Notes: generated by a model not told the origin, from the sequence alone. DNA of 55,927 nucleotides from Candidatus Avimonas faecium (GCA_904419005.1 CAJFQI010000011.1:1-55927); one strand, 5' to 3'; numbered from the stretch's first letter, positions 18,479 through 27,074 are shown. A program made the numbers and translations.

Positions 18479-18507
18479 ATGTTACCGTATTTCATTTTAT
18501 ATGTCAA
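18479..18507 (-). promoter_or_regulatory. Sigma-A promoter of degV
   Basis: Minus strand: perfect TTGACA (18502-18507), 17-bp spacer, TAACAT (18479-18484), in an AT-rich patch. Confidence 0.85.
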
Positions 18508-18592
18508 GCGCGATGTTTCGACAAGCAAAAGGAAAAGCCGGGCGGCAAGCCCGGCCGGGTGCCGCCTATGCCGGCGCATCCGGCGGGAGGGT

Positions 18593-19957
18593 TTATTTGC
18601 GGGCGGCCGCATCCCCGCGCGCCTCGGAGGCCCGGCCGAACCGGCGCCGCAGCCAGGGGAGGGGCCGCACCTCCCGCAGGGGCTGGAGCTCCCGGCCGAG
18701 GTACAGCTTCATCGCGACATCCCCCAGGGAAAGCACCATGAGGAAAATCCCCACCAGCTTGGGGGTCAGCAGCGGGAAGTCCACCATCCCGTCCATGCAG
18801 AAGCCGGCAATGAACGCCAGGAACACCACCCCCATCATCCGGGTTTCCCGCGGTCCTTGCAGCATCTCAATACTGCCGCGCAGCAGCTTCCATGCGGCAA
18901 ACAGCATCAGCCCCAGGGCGATCACCCCGCCCTCTGCCAGGAGCTGGAGGACAATATTGTGCATATGCGGGGCGTTGATCCCGTGGTGCAGCAGCGCATC
19001 CCAGGTATTGGAAACGCCGGCGCCCATGCCAAACAGCGGGTCCTGCCCAATCGTTTCCAGCCCCGCCATCCAGATGTGGACCCGCTCGTTGGTTGAGGCG
19101 TCCATGCCGCTGACCGAAAACAGGCGGGCCAGCACCGACTCCGGCACCAAAAGGAGGGCGGAAGCGGCGGTGAAGATAATCAGCATGATTTTGCGGATAT
19201 TGGCCACGCAGAAAATCAGCGCGATCACCAGCAGCGCCAGGTAGCAGCCGCGGGAAAAGGACACGGCGACGCCGCCGGCCGCGATCAGCAGGCAGCAGCG
19301 GCAGAGGGTGCGCGTCCCGGTGCGCTGCCCGCTGAAGGAATAATACGCCACAAAGGGCAGGACCATAATAATGTATTCTGCGAAAATATTGGGATTGTTG
19401 AAGGTCGCGGACACCCGCAGGTCGGTCGTAATCGGCAGGAAATCGATCGGCAGCCACTCAAACACGATTTCATCCGCAAAACGCCAAAACTGCAGGGTGA
19501 GGCCCTGGTCAAACACGGCGCGCAGCACATACTGGACACAGCCGATGATCCCCACCAGCCCGACCACCAGGCAGAGGCAGAACAGCGCCGTATCGTACCG
19601 CTGCCGGTCCACGAGCACCGTGGACAGCGCGAGATACCCCAGGAACATCACCGCCCACATGGCGATCGTCGAAAGGGTGGATAAAAAGTTGGTCGTATAC
19701 AGCAGGCCGAACACCATGTACGCCATATACGCCAGCATAATTTTCCCCAATGTGCCGACCTGCACGCGCCGGCCGCCGCGCTTGGCGTCGAAATGGGCCG
19801 CCAGCAGCGCCCCTCCCGCCAGCAGCGGCGCGATATATTCCGGGAAAATCGGGATGCATGCCACAAACAGCAGCGCCAGGAGCCAGGGCTGCTTCAGGTC
19901 TTCGCCGATCTGCCGGCCCTTGTCCTTGATTTTTGTACGGATGGTCCGTCCGGCCAT
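18593..19957 (-). CDS. O-antigen ligase-like membrane protein (WaaL/PF04932 family)
   Basis: The 454-residue protein has about 11-12 membrane helices and the Wzy_C-type region with a large loop containing STNERVHIWMAGLETI, DPLFGMGAGVSNTWD and HMHNIVLQLLAEGG. These match the R..W..G and H.HN..L...E.G pattern of O-antigen ligases/polymerases. In Gram-positives such proteins attach or polymerise undecaprenyl-linked glycans at the cell surface. Its exact substrate is unknown. It is near csbB/yfhO but has its own promoter. The short C-terminal tail is Arg/Ala-rich. Confidence 0.9.
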   Translation of the reverse strand: MAGRTIRTKIKDKGRQIGEDLKQPWLLALLFVACIPIFPEYIAPLLAGGALLAAHFDAKRGGRRVQVGTLGKIMLAYMAYMVFGLLYTTNFLSTLSTIAMWAVMFLGYLALSTVLVDRQRYDTALFCLCLVVGLVGIIGCVQYVLRAVFDQGLTLQFWRFADEIVFEWLPIDFLPITTDLRVSATFNNPNIFAEYIIMVLPFVAYYSFSGQRTGTRTLCRCCLLIAAGGVAVSFSRGCYLALLVIALIFCVANIRKIMLIIFTAASALLLVPESVLARLFSVSGMDASTNERVHIWMAGLETIGQDPLFGMGAGVSNTWDALLHHGINAPHMHNIVLQLLAEGGVIALGLMLFAAWKLLRGSIEMLQGPRETRMMGVVFLAFIAGFCMDGMVDFPLLTPKLVGIFLMVLSLGDVAMKLYLGRELQPLREVRPLPWLRRRFGRASEARGDAAARK

Positions 19958-20030
19958 GCGCCCGCTCCTTTCGGCTGTATTTGGGAAACGGCGGAACGCG
20001 GGCGGCCAGCCCGTCCCGCTGCCGTTTTAG

Positions 20031-20060
20031 ACTATACCATACCCTGCCCGGCCGCCGCAA
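20031..20060 (-). promoter_or_regulatory. Promoter of the O-antigen ligase-like gene
   Basis: Minus strand: TTGCGG (20055-20060), 18-bp spacer, TATAGT (20031-20036) with an extended TATGG just upstream. Confidence 0.6.
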
Positions 20061-20187
20061 TCTTTATTACAAAGCTGTTATAAATTCTTAAAAGAAACCG
20101 CCGGCCCTTTTCCCGCCCCGCTCGGCGGGATCACGCGGCCGGGGCCCGCGCAGCGGCCCCCTCACGCCTGCCGCGAAAAACGCAAAG

Positions 20188-20216
20188 GCCCCTTTGGAGG
20201 CATCCTCCAAAGGGGC
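20188..20216 (-). terminator. Terminator of azlCD
   Basis: Arms GCCCCTTTGGAGG and CCTCCAAAGGGGC are perfect around a 3-nt loop. CTTTGCGTTTTT follows on the minus strand, 23 bp after the azlD stop. Confidence 0.75.
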
Positions 20217-20238
20217 GGCGCCGGGAAGGAGCCGGCGG

Positions 20239-20568
20239 CTACAGCAGGTGAAGCAGGCGCAGGGCCCCCTCCACCGCCAGTACCGCCGCGGTGGAGGCCA
20301 ACGCCACCGGCAGGAGCTGCCGGCCGCAAAAGGCCATGACCAGCGCGACCGCCAGCCCTGCCAAGGCAGAAAGCGGCGTATCCGTCGCGTAAAGCACGGA
20401 GGGGAAGGTCATCGCCCCCAGCACCGCAAAGGGCATATAGTAAAGGAAGGAGCGCAAGAAGGGGCTCTCAATCCGCCGGCGCACCAGCGTCAGGGGGAGC
20501 GCGCGCGGGATATAGGTGACCAGCGCCATCACCGCGACGGCGCTGAGCCAATACACCCAGCCGGTCAT
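20239..20568 (-). CDS. azlD: AzlD family small subunit of branched-chain amino acid exporter
   Basis: The 109-residue protein has four hydrophobic segments and the AzlD pattern TYIPRALPLTL followed by a YMPFAVLGAMTFPSVL helix. AzlC and AzlD together export branched-chain amino acids (and toxic analogues such as azaleucine) across the membrane. The start ATG overlaps the azlC stop by 4 bp, which shows translational coupling. Confidence 0.93.
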   Translation of the reverse strand: MTGWVYWLSAVAVMALVTYIPRALPLTLVRRRIESPFLRSFLYYMPFAVLGAMTFPSVLYATDTPLSALAGLAVALVMAFCGRQLLPVALASTAAVLAVEGALRLLHLL

Positions 20569-21293
20569 ACCGCCTGCCCCCCTTCCTCCTGCCCCACAGG
20601 GAACAGCAGGGCCCCTGCCGCCGAAGCCGCAACGGCGCAGATAATCAGCGCCCAGCCCGAGGGCACCCGGTTCAGCCCCGGCAAATACCGGAACAGGCAG
20701 GAGAGCAGCACCGCCCCCGCCGTGACCGCCGCCACGGCGCGGGATTTCTTGGCCGGCGGGATGACGATCGCGATAAACATCGCGTACAGGGCGATCCCCA
20801 GGGCGGAGGACAGCGCATGGGGAAGGACGGCCCCGGCCAGCCCGCCCAGCAGGGTCCCACCGGCCCACCCCAGATAGGGGCCGGCGGCTAAGCCGGCAAA
20901 AAACCAGCCGGACACCTGCCCCGGCTGCTGGACGGCGAGGAAAAAGATCTCGTCCGTCACCCCGTTGGCGGCCAGGAGCCGCTTGGCCATCGGCATCGCC
21001 TGGAACTTCTGGGAAAGGGACAGGGACATAAGGAAATACCGGATATTGATGATAAACACCGTCAAGCCGATTTCGGGCAGGGGGGCGCCCACCGCCATCA
21101 GGTTCGCGCCCGCGACCTGGCCGGCCGAGGTGAAATTGCTCAGGGAGATCAGCAGGGCCACCGGCCAGGGAAGCCCTGCCGCTACCGCCGAAACGGCAAA
21201 CGCAAACGAAACCGGCGCATACCCGAGCATGACGGGCGCGCCGCAGCGAAACCCGGCCCAGAAGCGCTGCCGCCGGGAGAGGGATGGATTCAT
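20565..21293 (-). CDS. azlC: AzlC family large subunit of branched-chain amino acid exporter
   Basis: The 242-residue membrane protein carries the AzlC signature: LGYAPVSFAFAVSA, SLSNFTSAGQ, INIRYFLMSLSLSQ, and GVTDEIFF. It works with AzlD. The gene is preceded by a long leader that contains a very stable hairpin (21447-21485) and an AT-rich repeat cluster (21565-21613), so it is likely regulated by transcription factor binding or RNA structure. On the chromosome it lies beside the liv importer, which moves the same substrates inward. Confidence 0.94.
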   Translation of the reverse strand: MNPSLSRRQRFWAGFRCGAPVMLGYAPVSFAFAVSAVAAGLPWPVALLISLSNFTSAGQVAGANLMAVGAPLPEIGLTVFIINIRYFLMSLSLSQKFQAMPMAKRLLAANGVTDEIFFLAVQQPGQVSGWFFAGLAAGPYLGWAGGTLLGGLAGAVLPHALSSALGIALYAMFIAIVIPPAKKSRAVAAVTAGAVLLSCLFRYLPGLNRVPSGWALIICAVAASAAGALLFPVGQEEGGQAV

Positions 21294-21446
21294 GGGATTT
21301 GCCGCCTTTCCATATCAACATCCGGGGCGCCAGTCCGGGGCTTATCCGGAGAGGCCTGCCCGCCGCGCCGGAAAACAAGGGCGCGCTTCATAGCCCGCAT
21401 CCCGTGCCGGGATTGCCGCCCTTTCCTTCGTCTGGAATGCAGGACC

Positions 21447-21485
21447 GGGGGGCCTCCGGCCCTTGCCAATGGCCGGAGGCCCCCC
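21447..21485 (-). promoter_or_regulatory. Very stable leader hairpin upstream of azlC
   Basis: Two 15-bp arms (21447-21461 and 21471-21485) pair perfectly around a 9-nt loop. No T-tract follows on the minus strand, so it is not a standard terminator. It would lie in the 5' leader of azlCD mRNA and may pause or stabilise the transcript. Confidence 0.5.
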
Positions 21486-21564
21486 CGCAGAGCAGGGACC
21501 CCGCCGCTCCGGAAACGGCGGAGCCGTCCGAAAGCAATCTATACTCACTGGAATTTAAATCAGA

Positions 21565-21613
21565 AAATATACAAGCCGAAATATACCAACCGGCTAAACA
21601 TATAAAAATATAC
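21565..21613. repeat. Three direct repeats AAATATAC in an AT-rich island
   Basis: AAATATAC occurs at 21565-21572, 21579-21586 and 21606-21613, with start-to-start distances of 14 and 27 bp. It is the only AT-rich patch in this intergenic region and lies about 270 bp upstream of azlC. It may be an operator for a regulator of azlCD. Confidence 0.5.
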
Positions 21614-21934
21614 ATTTAGTATCCTTCACCTGCCCGGCCACTCCCCGAAAGGCCGGCGAGGAATGCCCGCAAGCAGCCAGCAGCGCTCCTCCGGCAGATG
21701 CAGCGGCGGCCGCGGCCGGGACATTGCCGTCTCTCTTCTGTGCCCTGGGGCAAGGGAACCACGGCCCATCCGGGGCCCCAGCTTCCCAGCCAGCCTGAAG
21801 GCCCGCGGGAAAGGCCCCCGTCGGAGAGGGCGGGCCGCCTTGGAAGCCGGCCGCCGGCCCTCTGCCAAACCGGCCGAGCCTGGAAAGCGGGGCGGACGCT
21901 GCCGCGCCGCCCCGCTGTTTTCCATGGAATTGTG

Positions 21935-21971
21935 CAGGGCATGTGCCGGCGGGATGCCGGCACATGCCCTG
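21935..21971 (-). terminator. Hairpin downstream of livF
   Basis: Perfect 16-bp arms (21935-21950 and 21956-21971) with a 5-nt loop lie 48 bp after the livF stop. The T-tract is missing, so it may stabilise the mRNA 3' end more than it terminates. Confidence 0.5.
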
Positions 21972-22018
21972 GAAGCTTTGCACCGATCGCACCGGCCGGG
22001 AAGAAGCCGCCCGGCGGT

Positions 22019-22732
22019 TCAGCCGCCGAGATAAGCGCGGCGCACCTGCTCGTTGTCCAGCAGGTCGGCGGCCTTTCCCTCCAAAACCACCATGCCGGTT
22101 TCCAGCACATACGCGCGGTCGGAGATCGAAAGCGCCATCTTGGCGTTCTGCTCCACCAGAAGGACGGTGGTGCCGCCCTTTTTTACCTCCTCAATGCAGT
22201 CAAAGATCTCCTGCACCAGGATGGGGGACAGTCCCATCGACGGCTCATCCAGCAGCAGCATCTTCGGCCGGGACATCAGCGCGCGGCCGATGGCGAGCAT
22301 CTGCTGCTCGCCGCCGGAGAGGGTGCCCGCCTGCTGGCGGCGGCGCTCCCTCAGGCGGGGGAAGCGGGTAAAGACCATCTCAAGGTCGTCGCCGATCCCC
22401 GCCCGGTCCTTGCCGCTGCGGATAAACGCGCCCATCTCAAGGTTTTCCTGCACCGAGAGGGAGGCGAAGACCCGCCGGCCTTCCGGCACCTGCGCCAGCC
22501 CCATGCGCACGATCTTATGCGGCTCGGTTTTGGCGATGCTCTGTCCCAAAAAGGCGATATCCCCCGTGCGGGAGCGCAGCAGCCCGGAAACCGTATGCAT
22601 CGCGGTGGTTTTGCCCGCGCCGTTCGCGCCGATCAGGGACACGACCTCCCCCTCGTCCACATGGAAGGAAACCCCCTTGAGCGCATGGATGGCGCCATAA
22701 TAAACGTTGATATCATTCACGGACAGCATCAT
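22019..22732 (-). CDS. livF: Branched-chain amino acid ABC transporter ATPase LivF
   Basis: The 237-residue ATPase has Walker A GANGAGKTT, the LivF-typical GLAQVPEGRRVFASLSVQENL, signature LSGGEQQMLAIGRAL and Walker B MLLLDEPSMGLSP. It powers uptake of leucine, isoleucine and valine (HAAT family) with LivG. It is last in a livJ-livH-livM-livG-livF unit. ATG 22732 follows AAGGAAGGG; a second ATG is directly after. Confidence 0.96.
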   Translation of the reverse strand: MMLSVNDINVYYGAIHALKGVSFHVDEGEVVSLIGANGAGKTTAMHTVSGLLRSRTGDIAFLGQSIAKTEPHKIVRMGLAQVPEGRRVFASLSVQENLEMGAFIRSGKDRAGIGDDLEMVFTRFPRLRERRRQQAGTLSGGEQQMLAIGRALMSRPKMLLLDEPSMGLSPILVQEIFDCIEEVKKGGTTVLLVEQNAKMALSISDRAYVLETGMVVLEGKAADLLDNEQVRRAYLGG

Positions 22733-22765
22733 GATGACCCTTCCTTTCGCAGAAGCCGGGGCGCC

Positions 22766-23524
22766 TCAGCCGCCGAGATAGGCTTTGATGACCTTCTCGT
22801 TTGACCGGATTTCCTCCGGCGTGCCGTCGGCGATCAGGGTGCCGTAGTCCAGCACATAGATCCGCTCGCACACACCCATCACCAGGTTCATATCGTGCTC
22901 AATCAGCAGGATCGCCACCCCGAACATCTCCCGGATGCGGCGGATGGTCTCCATGAGCTCGCGGGTTTCGGTGGGGTTCATGCCGGCGGCCGGCTCGTCC
23001 AAAAGCAGCAGCTTCGGATGGGACGCGAGCGCCCGCAGGATTTCCAGCTTGCGCTGCTGGCCGTACGGGAGGTTGGCCGCCATCTGCTCGGCGGTATCCT
23101 CCATGTCGAAAATGCGCAGCAGCTCCCGGGCCTTTTCCGCCACCCGCGCTTCCTCTTTCCAATAGCGCGGCAGGCGGAGCATCGCCTCCACCACCGTGTA
23201 CTTCATGTGCTGGTTCATGGCCACCTTGATGTTATCAAGCACCGAAAGATGCTTAAACAGGCGGATATTCTGGAAGGTGCGGGCAATGCCCAGGCGGTTG
23301 ATCTGATAGGGCTTTTTGCCGATAATGCTCTGGCCGTTAAAGCGGATCGCGCCCTTGGTAGGGGCGTACACCCCCGTCAGAAGATTGAATACCGTGGTCT
23401 TTCCCGCGCCGTTCGGCCCGATCAGGCCGACAATTTCCTTTTCCTCCACTTTGAGGTAGACGTCGTCCAGCGCCTTAAGACCGCCGAAGATGACCCCCAG
23501 GTCCTTGGTTTCGAGCAGCGCCAT
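22766..23524 (-). CDS. livG: Branched-chain amino acid ABC transporter ATPase LivG
   Basis: The 252-residue ATPase has Walker A GPNGAGKTT, NRLGIARTFQNIRLF, a LivG-specific insertion, the signature region LPYGQQRKLEILRAL and Walker B LLLLDEPAAGMNPTE, ending with the family tail VIKAYLGG. The signature is YGQQR in place of SGGQ, which is normal for LivG. It lies 3 bp downstream of livM. Confidence 0.96.
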   Translation of the reverse strand: MALLETKDLGVIFGGLKALDDVYLKVEEKEIVGLIGPNGAGKTTVFNLLTGVYAPTKGAIRFNGQSIIGKKPYQINRLGIARTFQNIRLFKHLSVLDNIKVAMNQHMKYTVVEAMLRLPRYWKEEARVAEKARELLRIFDMEDTAEQMAANLPYGQQRKLEILRALASHPKLLLLDEPAAGMNPTETRELMETIRRIREMFGVAILLIEHDMNLVMGVCERIYVLDYGTLIADGTPEEIRSNEKVIKAYLGG

Positions 23525-23527
23525 CGG

Positions 23528-24562
23528 TTATCCCTCCTCCGTCTTTGCCGCTTTTCCCTTGCGGTGCAGCAGCTTGTCCGCCAGCCCCGGCAGCGAAATC
23601 TCATACCGGCCGAGCAGCCCCGACGGGCGGAAGAGCATAACGCAGATCAGGATAACCGAATACAGCAGCATCCGGTAATCGGCGAAGCCGCGCAGCACCT
23701 CCGGCAGGATGGTCAGCACCGTGGCGGAAATCACCGAGCCGGAAATCGACCCCATCCCGCCGAGCACCACCATGATCAGGATCTCCACCGAGCGGTTGAA
23801 ATCGAATTTCGACGGGTCGATCATCCCGATATGGTGGGCGTAGAGCGCGCCGGCCACGCCGGCAATGAACGCGGCCAGCACAAACGCGAAGAGCTTGTAA
23901 TACACCGTATTGACGCCCATGGACTCCGCCGCGATCTCATCCTCCCGGATTGAGAGGACGGAACGCCCGTGGCGGGAACGGCCGAAGGTATAGCTGATAA
24001 AGATCACCGCGGCCATGACCACAAAAGCAAAGGCAAACATCGCGCCGGGGTCGGTCCGGTTGCTGAAGGTTTCCACCGAAAGGCCCATCGCGCCGTTGGT
24101 AATCGGGCGGAGGGATTCCGCGTTGGCCATGACCCGGATAATCTCCCCAAAGCCAAGGGTGAGGATGGCCAGGTAATCGCCCCGCAGGCGCAGCGCCGGG
24201 ATGCCGATCACGATCCCGAACGCCGCCGCCACCAGGCCGCCGATGACCATCGCGATCGGCAGCGCCACATACAGGGACAGCGACCCGTTTTCCACCACAG
24301 CCCGGGTGAAATTCGCCGCTGCATACGCGCCCACCAGCATAAAGCCAGCGTGCCCGAGGACCAGCTGGCCCAGGATGCCGGTCACCAGGTTCAGGCTGAC
24401 CGCCAGGATTACATTGATGCACACCAGCACCACCACGCCGCTCCAATAATTGTTCAGCGTGCGGCCGGATATCAGCACCAACAAGACCGCAAAAAGCACT
24501 ATCGTCAGCAGGGCGTTGGCCAGGTAAAACACCCCGGTTTTCTTTTTCAGTCTGCTTGCCAT
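23528..24562 (-). CDS. livM: Branched-chain amino acid ABC transporter permease LivM
   Basis: The 344-residue permease has about ten membrane helices and the LivM blocks LVTGILGQLVLGHAGFMLVGAYAA, RLRGDYLAILTLGFGEIIR and GRSVLSIREDEIAAESMGVN, the last being the cytoplasmic loop that contacts the ATPases. The helix-rich C-terminus contains VVLGGMGSISGSV. It forms the translocation path with LivH. Confidence 0.96.
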   Translation of the reverse strand: MASRLKKKTGVFYLANALLTIVLFAVLLVLISGRTLNNYWSGVVVLVCINVILAVSLNLVTGILGQLVLGHAGFMLVGAYAAANFTRAVVENGSLSLYVALPIAMVIGGLVAAAFGIVIGIPALRLRGDYLAILTLGFGEIIRVMANAESLRPITNGAMGLSVETFSNRTDPGAMFAFAFVVMAAVIFISYTFGRSRHGRSVLSIREDEIAAESMGVNTVYYKLFAFVLAAFIAGVAGALYAHHIGMIDPSKFDFNRSVEILIMVVLGGMGSISGSVISATVLTILPEVLRGFADYRMLLYSVILICVMLFRPSGLLGRYEISLPGLADKLLHRKGKAAKTEEG

Positions 24563-24660
24563 GACGTCGCCGCCTTTCCTATAAACGCCGGCCTGCCCGC
24601 CCGGGGGAAGGACGAAAGCGCCGGCCTTTTGCCGTTGTTTTCTAAACCGTACTTCAAAGC

Positions 24661-25542
24661 CTACACCTTCTCCTTCCGGTTCTTGCCCATCAGCCCGGCC
24701 GGCCGGACCAGCAGCACCACGATCAGGATGGCAAACACCACCGCATCGGTCACCTCCGAGGTGATGTACGCCTTGGTAAGCTGCTCAAGCACCCCCAGCA
24801 GATAGCCCCCCAGCATCGCGCCGGGGATCGAACCGATGCCGCCGAGCACCGCCGCCACGAACGCCTTGAGGCCGAGCAGGTTGCCCATCGTCGGCCGGAT
24901 CTGCTGGTAGGTATTGATATACAGGACGGCGCCGACCCCGGCCAGGATGGAGCCGACCGCAAAGGTGAGCAGGATGATCCTTTTCGTGTTGATGCCCATC
25001 AGCTTAGCGGCGCCGGCATCCTCCGAGGTGGCCTGCATGGCCTTGCCGATCTTGGTCTTATTGACCAGCAGCTGCAGCATCACCATCATGACGACCGAAA
25101 CAACGATGTTGATCAGCGTCGCCGACGTCACCGACAGCCCGCCCAGCGCAAAGCTGTCCGAGCCGAACAGCGGCGACATGGTCTTGGTTTCCGACCCAAA
25201 CAGGATCATAAACAGGTTCTGTAAAAAGATGCTTACGCCCAAGGCGGTGATCAGCAGGGAGATGCGCTCGGCATTATGGGTCAGCAGCCGCTGGTAAGCC
25301 AGCCGCTCAATCAGCATGCCGGCCAGGCCGCAGACCACGAGGGGCGCGAGCACCGCCAGCCAGAGCGGCATCCCCGCCATAACCAGAACCACATAAATTG
25401 CATACCCGCCCACCATGATGATATCGCCGTGGGCGAAGTTGATCAGCTGGACGATGCCGTACACCATGCTGTAGCCCAAGGCGATCAGCGCATAGATGCT
25501 CCCCAGCCCCAGGCCGTTGAGCAGCTGTGTGATAAAATCCAT
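24661..25542 (-). CDS. livH: Branched-chain amino acid ABC transporter permease LivH
   Basis: The 293-residue permease has about eight helices and the LivH motifs GSIYALIALGYSMVYG, INFAHGDIIMVGGY, MQATSEDAGAAKLMGIN (ATPase contact loop) and VLGGIGSIPGAMLGG. I use ATG 25542, which has GGGGAG 5 nt upstream. It lies downstream of livJ, separated by a hairpin terminator (25595-25620) that should let only part of the transcripts through. Confidence 0.96.
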   Translation of the reverse strand: MDFITQLLNGLGLGSIYALIALGYSMVYGIVQLINFAHGDIIMVGGYAIYVVLVMAGMPLWLAVLAPLVVCGLAGMLIERLAYQRLLTHNAERISLLITALGVSIFLQNLFMILFGSETKTMSPLFGSDSFALGGLSVTSATLINIVVSVVMMVMLQLLVNKTKIGKAMQATSEDAGAAKLMGINTKRIILLTFAVGSILAGVGAVLYINTYQQIRPTMGNLLGLKAFVAAVLGGIGSIPGAMLGGYLLGVLEQLTKAYITSEVTDAVVFAILIVVLLVRPAGLMGKNRKEKV

Positions 25543-25594
25543 GGATCTCCCCACTTCCCTCGTCATGTACCTTCGGATGCCGCCGAAAATCCGA

Positions 25595-25620
25595 AAAAAG
25601 GGCGGTAAAACGCCCTTTTT
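25595..25620 (-). terminator. Partial terminator between livJ and livH
   Basis: Arms AAAAAGGGCG and CGCCCTTTTT are perfect around a 6-nt loop, with TTTTTT on the minus strand. Placed between the binding-protein gene and the permease genes, it probably gives an excess of LivJ over the membrane complex. Confidence 0.8.
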
Positions 25621-25645
25621 CCGCCGGTATCCGGTTTTTTACTGC

Positions 25646-26812
25646 TTAGGCCTGGTAGGTTTCCAGCACCTTATACGCGCCGTCCTCAAAGGTGGTGATG
25701 ACCGCCTCGCGCACCGGGTTGCGGTTCTCATCAAAGGTGGTGGTGCCGGTCAGGCCGCTGTAGTTGGTCTCGCTCATGGCCTGGATGATCGCTTCCGCAT
25801 CGGTGGAGCCGGCGCGCTCAATCGCATCCGCCAGGATGTGCATGGCATCGTAGCCCAGCACTGCGAACATATTGGCGTCAATGCCGTACTTCTCCTTATA
25901 GGTGGTTAGGAACGCCTGCAGGTCCGGGTCGTCCGAGGAAGCGGAATACTGGCTGCAGAAGTAGGACTTGGCCAGCAGGTCGTTGATGCTGTCGTCCCCG
26001 TTGAGCTGCGGCACCACGCCGTCCCAGCCGTCCGCGCCCAGGAACTGGCAGTCCAGTCCCTGCTGCTTGGCCTGCTTGAGGATCAGCACCACGTCGCTGT
26101 AATACACTGGCAGCATCAGCACGTCCGGGTTGCTGGCCTTGATCTTGGTCAGCTGGGCGTTGAAGTCGGTGCTGCTGTGGGCGTAGCCCTCTTTATTGGT
26201 TACGGTCATCCCCAGCTCCTTCGCGGTTTCCTCAAACGCGTCGGCGATGCCGGTGGAGTAGGAGTCGCCGCTGTCGTACAGGATCGCCGCCGTCTTGGCG
26301 CCCAGCTCCTTGGAGGCGTAGGTCGCCATCAGCATGCCCTGGTACGGGTCGATAAAGCAGGCGCGGTAGGCGTACTCGCCGGTCAGGGTGATTTCCGCGT
26401 CGGTGCCGGAGGCGGTAATGATCGGCATCCCGTCGTCATTGGCCTTCTGGGCCACCGCCTTGGACGGGGCGGAGGTCACGTCGCCGACGATAGCGACCAC
26501 GCCTTCGCTCACCAGCTTGTTATAAGCGTTGATGGCCTCGGTCACGTCGCCCTTTTCGTCCTCGGGCAGGTACTCGATCTGCTTGCCGAGCACGCCGCCG
26601 TTTTTATTGATGTCGTCCACCGCCATGAGCACGGCGTTATTGACCGCGACGCCGTACTGGGACAGGTCGCCGGTCAGCGGGGCCAGCCCGCCGATCTTGA
26701 TGGTATCGCCGTCCGAGCCGCCGCTCTCCGAGCCGCTCTCGGTGCAGCCGGCCAGCGGCAGAACCAGCAGGGCCGCGGCCAGCGCCAGCGAAAGAATGCT
26801 TCTTTTTTTCAT
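25646..26812 (-). CDS. livJ: Branched-chain amino acid-binding lipoprotein
   Basis: The 388-residue product has a lipoprotein signal peptide ending LPLAGC (Cys23 is the predicted lipid-modified residue), a short Gly/Ser linker and a periplasmic-binding-protein type I domain (IKIGGLAPLTGDLSQYGV..., VAIVGDVTSAPSKAVAQ, YSDVVLILKQAKQQG). It captures leucine/isoleucine/valine outside the membrane and delivers them to LivHM. It is the first gene of the unit, with a near-consensus promoter 100 bp upstream. The exact ligand among amino acids cannot be read from sequence. Confidence 0.95.
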   Translation of the reverse strand: MKKRSILSLALAAALLVLPLAGCTESGSESGGSDGDTIKIGGLAPLTGDLSQYGVAVNNAVLMAVDDINKNGGVLGKQIEYLPEDEKGDVTEAINAYNKLVSEGVVAIVGDVTSAPSKAVAQKANDDGMPIITASGTDAEITLTGEYAYRACFIDPYQGMLMATYASKELGAKTAAILYDSGDSYSTGIADAFEETAKELGMTVTNKEGYAHSSTDFNAQLTKIKASNPDVLMLPVYYSDVVLILKQAKQQGLDCQFLGADGWDGVVPQLNGDDSINDLLAKSYFCSQYSASSDDPDLQAFLTTYKEKYGIDANMFAVLGYDAMHILADAIERAGSTDAEAIIQAMSETNYSGLTGTTTFDENRNPVREAVITTFEDGAYKVLETYQA

Positions 26813-26911
26813 AGGAATCCCTCCGTCGTCCCGCCGTCTAAAGCCGGCGGGAAGAAATAAGCAAAGCCTGCGGGCCGGCGGCGTTCCCGCCTTTTCACCC
26901 GCTTGTTACAT

Positions 26912-26940
26912 ATTATACTGTCCGCGCCTAGACATTGCAA
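26912..26940 (-). promoter_or_regulatory. Sigma-A promoter of the liv operon
   Basis: Minus strand: TTGCAA (26935-26940), 17-bp spacer, perfect TATAAT (26912-26917). The intergenic region 26813-27176 otherwise holds only the phoR terminator. Confidence 0.85.
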
Positions 26941-27074
26941 GGACTATTTCGCATTTTAGGGCGGCAAAGCGCCTGTTTTGCAGGATTTTTGGATGGGTGC
27001 TGCATTTTTCGGCGGAAGGGGCGGCGGCGGCTTGGCAAAACGACGGCCCGGCAAAGCCGGAAAAAGGAAAAAAA

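Larger units (their letters stand above)
21294..22018. other. Long intergenic region between livF and azlC
   Basis: The 725 bp have no convincing gene; overlapping open frames on both strands lack motifs and ribosome-binding sites. The region holds a GC-rich azlC leader with a hairpin, an AT-rich island (21541-21622) which is probably the azlC promoter/operator, a structureless GC-rich stretch, and a 16-bp hairpin near livF. Confidence 0.6.

Noticed and set aside
21294-21540. T-box or other known riboswitch in the azlC leader
   Set aside because: I looked for the conserved T-box motif (AGGGTGGNACCGCG) on the transcribed strand and did not see it; no other aptamer pattern was recognised.
21550-21575. 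CodY box upstream of azlC
   Set aside because: Only one half resembles AATTTTCWGAAAATT (ATTTTCTGA); the other half has at least three mismatches.
21623-22018. Overlapping open frames in the livF-azlC gap
   Set aside because: No ribosome-binding site, no hydrophobic or domain pattern, and both strands are open to similar extent, as expected in GC-rich non-coding DNA.
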